From Clostridium mobile (GTDB taxonomy: Bacteria > Bacillota > Clostridia > Clostridiales > Clostridiaceae): a DNA stretch of 64,000 nucleotides. The position numbers and the translations under genes were made by a program. The stretch lies in the NCBI RefSeq assembly GCF_018918285.1, contig NZ_JAHLQF010000004.1, positions 248,001-312,000 of the forward strand, given 5' to 3'. Position 1 is the first letter of the stretch. The number at the start of each line of letters is the position of its first letter. This document shows, one piece after another, positions 17,705-25,174 of this stretch. Below the pieces are notes generated by a model that made no database searches, was not told the DNA's origin, and worked only from the letters and a program-made list of their open reading frames with translations.

Positions 17705-18292
17705 TTAGCTCTCATATCCATTGCTCAATATTTGAAACTTTACACTTTTATTAAGATATATAGAAACCCATTTAAAGTAATTTCCTGTATATGTTTTTAA
17801 TAATTTATGTAGATAATAACCAAGTGCTGTACATAAGGCCGTAACTACCAACTGTACTAAGTAGTTTTCGAAACCTATATTTATTGGAAGACTTGGGAAG
17901 ATCCAATGTAATATAAGGAAAACAGGCGTTGTGAGCAATATATAAGCTAAAATATATAAAGTAATAATAAGGAGACTTATACTCAAAATTAATGGTACAA
18001 TTGCAAGCATATTGAATATTCCAATTATTATATTTGCAATGGCAAACAATTTACTAGAATTATTCTTTGTGTTTTTAACCTGATCTGAATGCTCAGCATG
18101 ATATTCTGATATAATATTTCTTGCAATAACATTAACATCACCAAGATTACTTGATATTTCTTCTTCTGACTTACCAATTAGTATACCTTCTTCAAAGTGA
18201 TTATAATAATCTTTTAATATATCATTTCTATAATTTTTAGGTAAATTCCCCAGGCTTTTTTCTAACTGCTCTAAATAACTGACCTTATTCAT
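17705..18292 (-). CDS. DUF1700 (HAAS domain) membrane protein
   Basis: A 195-residue protein. The N-terminal 60 residues form the HAAS-type soluble helix bundle (MNKVSYLEQLEKSLGNLPKN and YYNHFEEGILIGKSEEEI, LGDVNVIARNI), followed by three or four membrane helices. Such proteins almost always sit next to a PadR gene and are thought to transmit or respond to a membrane signal; mechanism unknown. ATG at 18292 has AAAGGAG nine bases upstream. It overlaps the end of the PadR gene by eight bases, so the two are translationally coupled. Confidence 0.85.
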   Translation of the reverse strand: MNKVSYLEQLEKSLGNLPKNYRNDILKDYYNHFEEGILIGKSEEEISSNLGDVNVIARNIISEYHAEHSDQVKNTKNNSSKLFAIANIIIGIFNMLAIVPLILSISLLIITLYILAYILLTTPVFLILHWIFPSLPINIGFENYLVQLVVTALCTALGYYLHKLLKTYTGNYFKWVSIYLNKSVKFQILSNGYES

Positions 18293-18608
18293 TAATATCA
18301 ACTCCTTTTAAAAAATCTGTTACTGAATTGAATATTCTAAACCATTCTTCCCTTTGATTTTTATAATGTTCAATACCGCTCAAAGTTATTTTATAATACT
18401 TTCTTGGAGGTCCTACTGAAGACTCTTTTATATAGTATTCTAAATATTTGTCGTTCTGCAGTCTTTTAAGAAGAGGGTATATTGTTCCTTCTGAAATATC
18501 TATAATTTTAGAAACCTGATCCACTAATTCATAGCCATAACAATCTTTTCTATATAAACTTTCTAATACACACAATTCAAGTACACCCTTTTTTAACTGA
18601 ATATCCAA
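18285..18608 (-). CDS. PadR family transcriptional regulator
   Basis: A 107-residue winged-helix protein of the short PadR type: MDIQLKKGVLELCVLESLYRKDCYGYELVDQVSK, then EGTIYPLLKRLQNDKYLEYY and GPPRKYYKITLSG, the PadR core. It starts with TTG, preceded by AGGAGG with seven bases spacing. The promoter TTGTAT-N17-TATACT lies at about 18625-18657 and carries the palindrome GTATTATATAATAC (18642-18655), a likely autoregulatory operator. Coupled to the DUF1700 gene. Confidence 0.9.
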   Translation of the reverse strand: MDIQLKKGVLELCVLESLYRKDCYGYELVDQVSKIIDISEGTIYPLLKRLQNDKYLEYYIKESSVGPPRKYYKITLSGIEHYKNQREEWFRIFNSVTDFLKGVDINE

Positions 18609-18641
18609 ATTTCCACCTCCTACTGTATAGTATAATATACG

Positions 18642-18694
18642 GTATTATATAATACAAGATAGTGCAAAATAAATTAGCACTACCTTGTTCCATA
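18642..18694 (-). promoter_or_regulatory. padR promoter region with palindrome and upstream stem-loop
   Basis: The 14-base palindrome GTATTATATAATAC lies between the -35 and -10 candidates of the padR promoter. Just upstream (18655-18694) is a stem with arms CAAGGTAGTGC / GCACTATCTTG that pairs fully as RNA when a G-U pair is allowed. Confidence 0.45.
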
Positions 18695-18752
18695 TTTTGG
18701 TATAAAATGTTATAATAGTATTTACCTTGGAAGAATGTTAGGAGTGATGTTA

Positions 18753-19304
18753 ATGAAAGTCCTAAAAAAATATTATGGTTATATATTACTATTAATTATT
18801 ATCATTCTATCTTCTATAAGCTATACTCAATATAAATCAAATCTTAATCTTCAAAGTAGATTAAACTACATATATTTTAATAATATTCAGCATTTACGTG
18901 GAAAATTAAATATAGAACTAGATCGTGTTGATAGTATAGATGATTGGTCTAAAGATGATTGCAAATATATGCTTAATACTTTTAAAGACCTATAGCTTAT
19001 ATCAATGCAATTTCCAGAAAATTCAGCCTTAGATGAATGTTATCGACTTTTACAATCGAATTTAAAAATTTATTCCGAAAATCTAAATAATACAGATTCT
19101 ATTCCACACAAACTATCAAAGGAAAATATTGTCATTTTAGTCAATACTTTATCAACCATATATAACGATATGAAATCAACTAATTATCATTACGAAATGT
19201 GCAAACATCCTAAAATAGGAGTATCAAAATATAATAAAGACTATATATATCCTGCAATAGATAAGGTTAATAAAAATTTAAAAGAAATAAATCCGTACTT
19301 ATAA
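18753..19304 (+). pseudogene. Membrane-anchored hypothetical protein interrupted by one amber codon
   Basis: One reading frame runs from the ATG at 18753 (AGGAG eight bases upstream) to the TAA at 19302, broken only by a TAG at 18993-18995. The first part has a signal-anchor helix (YGYILLLIIIILSSISYTQY) and a helical stretch; after the stop the frame continues with LISMQFPENSALDECYRLL and ends NKNLKEINPYL. Both parts look like one extracytoplasmic helical domain. The simplest reading is a nonsense mutation; a sequencing error or readthrough is possible. Family not recognised. The ATG at 19011 after the stop has no ribosome site. Confidence 0.65.
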
Positions 19305-19321
19305 AAGTAGGGATTTATTTC
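19284..19321. terminator. Bidirectional terminator
   Basis: Seventeen-base arms with one mismatch (GAAATAAATCC... / ...GGATTTATTTC) and a four-base loop between convergent genes; ends with T runs on both strands. Confidence 0.75.
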
Positions 19322-19326
19322 TTATA

Positions 19327-20076
19327 TTATGGTGTAAAGCTACAATATCCTATTTTATCACACTCTTTTTTCATCTCATCCCATTTTTCTTTTTCTTTAA
19401 TAGCTTCTATTGCAGATGGATATAAAATGTAATTTTCTTTAAATATATGATCCCTCAAATTAAATATTATATATTTAGCAACCTGATCCAATGACTTTTT
19501 AAATTCATCAAAATCCAATTGACTGATGCCTTTAGCTAGGTTTTTTAATTCTCTTTTCTTTTCTCTTAAATCTTCATGTTCCATTCTCATAATTCTAGTA
19601 GGTCCTGTTATTTCTCTATTTTCTAATTCCATGAATAAAACTTTTTCTTCCCTTTGATGATGATTTTCTGCATCTAAAATGTTGTCTGCTAATACTATCA
19701 ATTTGTCAAATTCTACTTTGGAAGACTTATATAAATTCATTTGTTGAATATATGAATTCACTTCTTCTAGCTCAGTTAAAAATTGAAGTATTTTATCATG
19801 TTCTGCTATCATGGTATGAATTACATGCCCCGAATAAATTTTTGTCTTTATTTTATTTAGTTCATCTTTTAACACTTCCATATGAATATCACATAAATGT
19901 CTTAAGTCTTGAGGATTCATACCTTCTTCTATAAGTTTTTGTTCTGCTATGGATAGTTCTATTGGATTGATGTTCTTAACAATATCTAAAGCTTCATTTC
20001 TTAGTTCTTCTGTTATTCCGTAAGTATTTAGCTTCCTTAAAATCTCTGTTAATTTTTCGATTTTTTTATTATCCAT
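19327..20076 (-). CDS. DUF438 / hemerythrin-like domain protein
   Basis: A 249-residue protein. Residues 1-75 match the DUF438 domain (LTEILRKLNTYGITEELRNEALDIVKNINPIELSIAEQKLIEEGM...DLRHLCDIH). Residues 85-230 form a hemerythrin-type four-helix bundle with metal ligand patterns HTMIAEHDKI, AENHHQREEKVLF, RMEHEDLR and RDHIFKENYILYP. These bind a di-iron centre and sense or handle oxygen or NO. The PAS domain often found at the C-terminus of DUF438 proteins is absent. Preceded by AGGAGG. Stand-alone gene. Confidence 0.88.
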   Translation of the reverse strand: MDNKKIEKLTEILRKLNTYGITEELRNEALDIVKNINPIELSIAEQKLIEEGMNPQDLRHLCDIHMEVLKDELNKIKTKIYSGHVIHTMIAEHDKILQFLTELEEVNSYIQQMNLYKSSKVEFDKLIVLADNILDAENHHQREEKVLFMELENREITGPTRIMRMEHEDLREKKRELKNLAKGISQLDFDEFKKSLDQVAKYIIFNLRDHIFKENYILYPSAIEAIKEKEKWDEMKKECDKIGYCSFTP

Positions 20077-20217
20077 AATTTATGCCTCCTATATAAATAA
20101 AACTTTTCTATTTATAATCTTAATTAATCTTTATTATGTTTTTATTATATAGGTTTATATTTTTTAAAAATATGATTACAATCAAAATTTGAAAATATAT
20201 TATTTTTTACTTTCAGT

Positions 20218-20793
20218 TTATTTTCTTATAATATTTATTTTTCCATACAATAATTTAACCAAGGGTATTGCAATAATCGCTCCTACAGTTACCTGTCCAA
20301 TATTATTTGGAATACTTGCAAGCGCTATTGCTAATGCCTCTCTATAAGTATCCGCTTTAAATAGTATAAATTTAACTAGAATTATTTTGGTTATAAAATA
20401 TCCAAATACCATCCAAACTCCTGAGACTGCAAATGCAAATATGTTGTTTAATAAATTCTTACCTCGGTAGTCTTTTCTATAAGCAATAGATGAAACTATC
20501 AACGCCATTATTCCTTTTATTAAAAAAGTGAATGGCACATAATAGGCATATCCTGATAAAAAATCCGCTAAACTCATTCCAAGTGCCGATGTTATTATAC
20601 CTTTTCTTCTTCCAAATAAAATTGCCGCTAGAAAAACCATGCTATCACCTAAATGAACATACCCAATGCCCATAATCGTAGGTATCCTTATCATCATAGT
20701 AGCCACACATATTATAGACGTCATAAGAGCCATTTGAGTAATCTCCAGTGTTCTTGAATTGCCCAACTCTCTTCTTACAATGTCCTCTTTCAT
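20218..20793 (-). CDS. ECF transporter S component (substrate-binding membrane subunit)
   Basis: A 191-residue protein with about six hydrophobic helices, of the ECF S-component type: after a short charged N-terminus it has TQMALMTSIICVATMMIRIPTI, GYVHLGDSMVFLAAILFG and the RRKGIITSALGMSLADFLSGY loop, typical of the PF07155-like S components. These deliver vitamins or related compounds to a shared energising module encoded elsewhere. No riboswitch was seen in the 188 bases upstream, so the substrate cannot be inferred. Divergent from the padR gene at 20982. AGGGGGA precedes the start. Confidence 0.8.
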   Translation of the reverse strand: MKEDIVRRELGNSRTLEITQMALMTSIICVATMMIRIPTIMGIGYVHLGDSMVFLAAILFGRRKGIITSALGMSLADFLSGYAYYVPFTFLIKGIMALIVSSIAYRKDYRGKNLLNNIFAFAVSGVWMVFGYFITKIILVKFILFKADTYREALAIALASIPNNIGQVTVGAIIAIPLVKLLYGKINIIRK

Positions 20794-20900
20794 TTAGACT
20801 CCCCCTAACTCTTTCATATTTTTGTAATTTTACCTTTAATTACATGATATAATAAAAACTATAATATTCAAAATGTATGGATACATTCTAAAAGTGCATT

Positions 20901-20973
20901 TACTACGACTACTTGACATTACAAAGTAGTCGTAGTATTATTTTTATATAAACTACTATGTAATGCAAAGTAG
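20901..20973 (+). promoter_or_regulatory. Consensus sigma-A promoter overlapped by two matching inverted-repeat boxes (PadR operator candidates)
   Basis: TTGACA at 20913-20918 is 17 bases from TATTAT at 20936-20941, a near-perfect housekeeping promoter for the padR gene. A 13-base inverted repeat (20901-20913 and 20925-20937) embraces the -35 box. Its core CTACT-N11-AGTAG (20909-20929) is repeated exactly in layout at 20953-20973, just before the start codon, with the centres 44 bases apart. Confidence 0.65.
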
Positions 20974-20981
20974 GTGATATA

Positions 20982-21302
20982 ATGGCACAAAACACTCAAA
21001 TGTTAAAGGGTATATTAGAGGGATGTATATTGAAAATCATAAGTGAAAATGAAACTTATGGTTATGAAATATGTGAGAAGCTACTAACATTTGGATTTAA
21101 TCAAGTGACAGAAGGAAGCGTCTATCCAATTCTTATAAGGCTAGAAAAAAAAGAACTTATATATTCTGTTATGAAGCCCTCTCCTTTAGGCCCTATGCGA
21201 AAATATTATTATATTAGTAATGAGGGTAGTATTGAATTAAATAATTTTATTATCACTTGGAATGAAATCAAAAAAAATGTAGAGAACGTATTGGGGGAAT
21301 GA
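20982..21302 (+). CDS. PadR family transcriptional regulator
   Basis: A 106-residue PadR winged-helix protein: MLKGILEGCILKIISENETYGYEICEKL, then TEGSVYPILIRLEKKELIYS and GPMRKYYYISNEG. Its consensus promoter carries two CTACT-N11-AGTAG boxes, so strong expression held down by its own product is likely. The stop overlaps the next gene's first possible start (ATGA), giving the same regulator/membrane-protein arrangement as at 17.7-18.6 kb. Confidence 0.9.
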   Translation: MAQNTQMLKGILEGCILKIISENETYGYEICEKLLTFGFNQVTEGSVYPILIRLEKKELIYSVMKPSPLGPMRKYYYISNEGSIELNNFIITWNEIKKNVENVLGE

Positions 21303-21304
21303 CT

Positions 21305-21961
21305 ATGTTTTTAGAATTAAAACTTTTAAAAATAAGAGGTAGAGAAGAAAAGAAGCTTAATAGAGAAAATCATGAAATTTTTAAAGTAATGGAAGAATAT
21401 ATAGTAAAAAGTACTTTGAGTTTTTTCGAGAAAGAAGAAGTTTTTCAGCAAATATTGGATATAATGCTCCAATCACAAATGGAAAATAAAGATATAAACT
21501 TATTTTTAGGAAAGGATCATAAAGAGTTTTGTGACTCCATAATAGATGAATACAATGAATCAAAAAGTTTTGTATTAAAATCTGTAGGATTTATTGAAGA
21601 ATTTATTATTTACATAATCATGTGGCTTTCCTTAGATATGTTATTTTCCTTCAAACTACAGTTTAAGTTGGGCTCTTTAATAACAGCCTCGCTATTTTGT
21701 ATTATAACTTTTATAAAAAAATCTAAAATAACAAATTCATCAGAGGATAATATAAAATCAGCTATTGAATCTTTTTCATATGTATTACCAATAGCTATTT
21801 TATCAAAGCTTATAGTAATCGCTGTAGCTCCTACTATAAATATTGATATAAATATGATTATAAGTTTATATTCAGCAAGATATTTTGCAATAATTTCTAT
21901 ACTATTTTTGCTCTTTTCGGAATTGTATAAGATAAAGTCCAATAAAGTAAAAATTCTTTAG
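21305..21961 (+). CDS. PadR-coupled membrane protein
   Basis: About 218 residues. The first 95 residues are soluble, helical and charged, ending with LGKDHKEFCDSIIDEYNES, which looks like the HAAS-type module of PadR-associated membrane proteins; then four to five hydrophobic helices (FIEEFIIYIIMWLSLDMLF and later). GGGGG lies seven bases before ATG 21305; the ATG at 21299, overlapping the padR stop, is too close. By position it should act with the PadR protein, perhaps as its membrane sensor or target. Exact family assignment is uncertain. Confidence 0.75.
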   Translation: MFLELKLLKIRGREEKKLNRENHEIFKVMEEYIVKSTLSFFEKEEVFQQILDIMLQSQMENKDINLFLGKDHKEFCDSIIDEYNESKSFVLKSVGFIEEFIIYIIMWLSLDMLFSFKLQFKLGSLITASLFCIITFIKKSKITNSSEDNIKSAIESFSYVLPIAILSKLIVIAVAPTINIDINMIISLYSARYFAIISILFLLFSELYKIKSNKVKIL

Positions 21962-21986
21962 TTATATATTAGTTATATAATTTTCT

Positions 21987-22021
21987 TATGGAGTTTGCAT
22001 TTTATATAAGCAAACTCCATA
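21987..22021. terminator. Bidirectional terminator
   Basis: Twelve-base perfect arms TATGGAGTTTGC / GCAAACTCCATA with an 11-base AT loop between convergent genes. Confidence 0.75.
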
Positions 22022-22039
22022 GAAGTTTTATAAATAATT

Positions 22040-23137
22040 TTAACATCCACAAACTTTTAAATATCTTTTCAATTCATCTGATACAACAGTATTTCCATTT
22101 CTTTTATCAAATCCATCCATAAACCTTCTAGCTTCTTCTTCAAAAAACTCTTTTAATTTGATAACATCGTATTCGCTTTGTGAATATATAGGTGATTTTT
22201 TTGAAATTTTTAATTTAATTTTCTGTACATCTTTTTTCTGTAGGTTCGAGAATAAGGCAAAGGAAGCAGCATTAAACCACATATTATCCTCATCATTCTC
22301 ACTTTTGAATAAATTAGGATAATTTTTTTGGAAAACTTCAATTCCCTTTTCTATATTAGTAATAGATAAGTACATTATATGAGCTGATACATACATAATA
22401 CAGTCTTCATCTCCGTTGACTAACCTAAGCCCTTTTCTATGAAATTCTTCTGCTAATTCATATTCTCCTAAAGAATAAGCTGGAATCAAGAAGTCAGCAA
22501 AGGTAGTGTCGGGAACTTCTCCACATTCAAATCTCCTATTTATAATATCTTCTGATTCTTGTAGGGCTCTTTTATAATCTCCCATAAAAATATGATAATT
22601 TACTTTTTTATTTATAGTACAAGCTTTGCAATCTTCATATCTATCATCTACAGATGATGTAATCCACTTTTTATAATATTCTTCTATACTAGTACCATCA
22701 TCAATCCCTGACCTACAAGCTCGTACTTTTAGGGAATAGTATGGACTAAGGCTTAAATTATTTTCTAAATATAACTTTTTCATTTTTTCAAAAGTCTCAT
22801 TTATTTTCTCACTAGGAATAGCTATGTATTCAACCATATTACTCAGTATATATTTGTACTCCCAAAGAACTTGATATACTACTTCATCATTTGTATATCC
22901 TTTCTCCATTTGAGCCACACACCAGAAGAAAGTAATTATCCCCTTTTTTCCCTGTCCGGAAAATATATATACTTTTATTAAATCAAATTTACAATACATC
23001 TCATTTAATATATCATTATTCTCTCTTGCTATACTTGCTGCCTTTTCTAATAAGGGTACAGCTAAAGAATATTTTCCTGCATCATCATAATCATAAGCTT
23101 TAAAAACCAATTCTTTCATTTCATCTTCATAATTCAT
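22040..23137 (-). CDS. TPR-type repeat protein coupled to an Hsp90-family gene
   Basis: A 365-residue soluble protein of helical hairpins with tetratricopeptide-like spacing: AYDYDDAGKYSLAVPLLEKAASIARENND, YHIFMGDYKRALQESEDII, PAYSLGEYELAEEFHRKGLRL. It ends with a CGC motif. It begins four bases after the stop of the Hsp90-family gene, so the two are co-translated. In eukaryotes TPR proteins are the main Hsp90 co-chaperones; a client or adaptor role here is inference. Not related to any regulator I can name. Confidence 0.7.
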   Translation of the reverse strand: MNYEDEMKELVFKAYDYDDAGKYSLAVPLLEKAASIARENNDILNEMYCKFDLIKVYIFSGQGKKGIITFFWCVAQMEKGYTNDEVVYQVLWEYKYILSNMVEYIAIPSEKINETFEKMKKLYLENNLSLSPYYSLKVRACRSGIDDGTSIEEYYKKWITSSVDDRYEDCKACTINKKVNYHIFMGDYKRALQESEDIINRRFECGEVPDTTFADFLIPAYSLGEYELAEEFHRKGLRLVNGDEDCIMYVSAHIMYLSITNIEKGIEVFQKNYPNLFKSENDEDNMWFNAASFALFSNLQKKDVQKIKLKISKKSPIYSQSEYDVIKLKEFFEEEARRFMDGFDKRNGNTVVSDELKRYLKVCGC

Positions 23138-23141
23138 ATGC

Positions 23142-24929
23142 CTATTTCTCCTCTAATACTAAGTTTATTAACTTATTAACTCCATTTGTAAAAAGTTCAT
23201 TATCTACATTTTTAATAGGATGATTCCCAAGCATTAAACTTTGAACATAAAGAATTTCTATAACAGCTTTTTTCACTTCCTTATCATTACATCCTATAAG
23301 TCTTTTTACTAAAAAATTATTGTAATTGAAGCATAAACTAGCAAAGCTTTCCTGAATTTCCTCCTCAAATATACTTGCTATTTCTCCAAATAGGTTAATA
23401 CTGCTACTAAATGACTCTTCTTTAGTTTCCTTAATTTCTTTTAAAAATTTTGCTTCTTCACTAATGTTATATATAGCTGGAATTTCTTCAGGTTCAAATT
23501 TTTTAATGCTACAACTACATTTTTCTCTTCTTAAAACTCCATCAGCAAAATCAATAAAATCAAAAGTCTTATTCATTTCATTAATACTTAATCCTTCAAA
23601 TTCTTCCGTAATATCTTCTGGTTTTACCCTCTCTACAGCTCCTAGTTTGATGCATTCATTAAATTTTTCTACTAAATCTGCATCATTTACATACCCTCCG
23701 TTGATAATACAAATATTTTGAGCTTTGGCCGTTTTTTCTATTTGCTTAAATTCATCTACTGTTAATGTGTATTTTATATATTTAAATTCTTCATAAATAT
23801 TCCAAAGGCTCTTCTTTCCTAAAGTGGTTTGGAAGGGAAGATAATTAATTAAAATAGAATACAGCTCGTCCTCTTCAATTGCCATTAATTTTAAAGAATC
23901 ATAATGCACATTGATGATATCAACTAATTTTTTTTGATCTGCTGCTGCTAATTTATAAAAATAATTTTTAATGCAGTCTGAAATTTCATCTCTCATTTTT
24001 TCCAAAGCCTTATCTTCAAAGAAGTCTTCCCTGGATGCCGTAAGTCTTATGTCTTCAGCATTAAGCAATGGTTTTATAAAAAAGGCCCAAGAAGGCATTA
24101 ATTTCTCACAATTATCAGAAACAAACATATCTTTTACATAAATCTTCCCTTTAATTTTCGAACTGATACTAATGCTTCTAGATAAAATATAAGCTACCCC
24201 ATTTAAATTTCCTGTAGAAGACTTTATAGGTATACAATCTATAAAGTTTTCCTTAAATTCTTCTTTCCCTACTAAAAGCCAGTATTCTTTGTTTAATACA
24301 TCTTTTTTCCATGGAGCAAAATATTTATTGACTTTTTTATTTTTATCTTCGCTATTTAATAGGATTTTATAAGGTAAAAACTTACCATAATATTTTAAAG
24401 TATCATATACGTAATCATAATCAAAAAATTCTTCGCAGTCTTCTTTTGCCTTTAGATATACTCGTGTTCCAGCCTCTAAAGATCCATCTATTTTCTTTAT
24501 GGTGTATGTACCATCATTTTTTCCTTTCCACTCATAAGTTTCATCACTATGTATAGATTTTGTGATTAATGTTATTTCATCACAAACAATAAAGCAGGAC
24601 AGCAACCCTATTCCAAATCTTCCTATGAAATCATTGCTGCTTAACTCTGAATTTTTACGTTTTGATGATTGTCCAATAACGGATAAGAAAGTATGAATAT
24701 CTTCTAATGTTAATCCTATGCCATTATCTTCAATAATTAGTGTATTACTATATAATTCAAAATTAACAACACCTTCTAAATCATCATTTACTTTTTTATG
24801 TGCTGTAATAGCATCAACTGCATTTTGCAGTACTTCCCTTATATATACTCCTGGATTGCTATATAAGTTTTCTGAGAGCAGAGAAATTATTCCATCTAAA
24901 TTCACTTGAAAATTATAATTTTTTTCCAT
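23142..24929 (-). CDS. Divergent Hsp90/HtpG-family protein
   Basis: A 595-residue protein with the Hsp90 order: N-terminal GHKL ATPase (VYIREVLQNAVDAI, with E32, N36 and D39; IEDNGIGLT; FIGRFGIGLLSCFIV), then the middle domain with IRLTASREDFFED, which corresponds to the catalytic loop region. The final 100 residues do not resemble the HtpG dimerisation domain closely. The similarity suggests an ATP-driven chaperone or clamp. It is shorter and more divergent than housekeeping HtpG and is tied to a TPR gene, so a specialised client is probable. AGGAGG precedes the ATG. Confidence 0.85.
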   Translation of the reverse strand: MEKNYNFQVNLDGIISLLSENLYSNPGVYIREVLQNAVDAITAHKKVNDDLEGVVNFELYSNTLIIEDNGIGLTLEDIHTFLSVIGQSSKRKNSELSSNDFIGRFGIGLLSCFIVCDEITLITKSIHSDETYEWKGKNDGTYTIKKIDGSLEAGTRVYLKAKEDCEEFFDYDYVYDTLKYYGKFLPYKILLNSEDKNKKVNKYFAPWKKDVLNKEYWLLVGKEEFKENFIDCIPIKSSTGNLNGVAYILSRSISISSKIKGKIYVKDMFVSDNCEKLMPSWAFFIKPLLNAEDIRLTASREDFFEDKALEKMRDEISDCIKNYFYKLAAADQKKLVDIINVHYDSLKLMAIEEDELYSILINYLPFQTTLGKKSLWNIYEEFKYIKYTLTVDEFKQIEKTAKAQNICIINGGYVNDADLVEKFNECIKLGAVERVKPEDITEEFEGLSINEMNKTFDFIDFADGVLRREKCSCSIKKFEPEEIPAIYNISEEAKFLKEIKETKEESFSSSINLFGEIASIFEEEIQESFASLCFNYNNFLVKRLIGCNDKEVKKAVIEILYVQSLMLGNHPIKNVDNELFTNGVNKLINLVLEEK

Positions 24930-24944
24930 ATAAACCTCCTGAAT

Positions 24945-25165
24945 AAATGCAAATTTTAACTATATATCTAATTAATCATATCAAGTTCTCCATACAGTTA
25001 TCGATATGAAACATTTAATCTTCACAATCTATATATACAATCTATACAATAAAAAAATGAGTATATCTACTTTTAAGAAATACTCATTCTAAAAAATTTT
25101 ATTATTTTTTACTACTCCATTTTTTTCTCTGGTTCTAAGCAAAAATACTTAATCATAATCATATG
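24945..25165 (-). repeat. Left copy of a direct repeat: decayed 3' end of the methyltransferase gene plus its terminator
   Basis: This segment is similar, in the same orientation, to 29845-30055. Shared blocks include TACAGTTAT, GATATGAA, CAATCTATAC, TAAGAAATACTCATT and a 26-base identical stretch (about 25101-25126 here) that encodes the WSSKK end of the methyltransferase. The coding part here has a stop in frame, so it is a relic. The stem-loop at 25056-25088 is the duplicate of the methyltransferase terminator and now ends the bce operon-side transcript region upstream of the Hsp90 gene. Confidence 0.8.
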
Positions 25166-25174
25166 ACCATAAAT

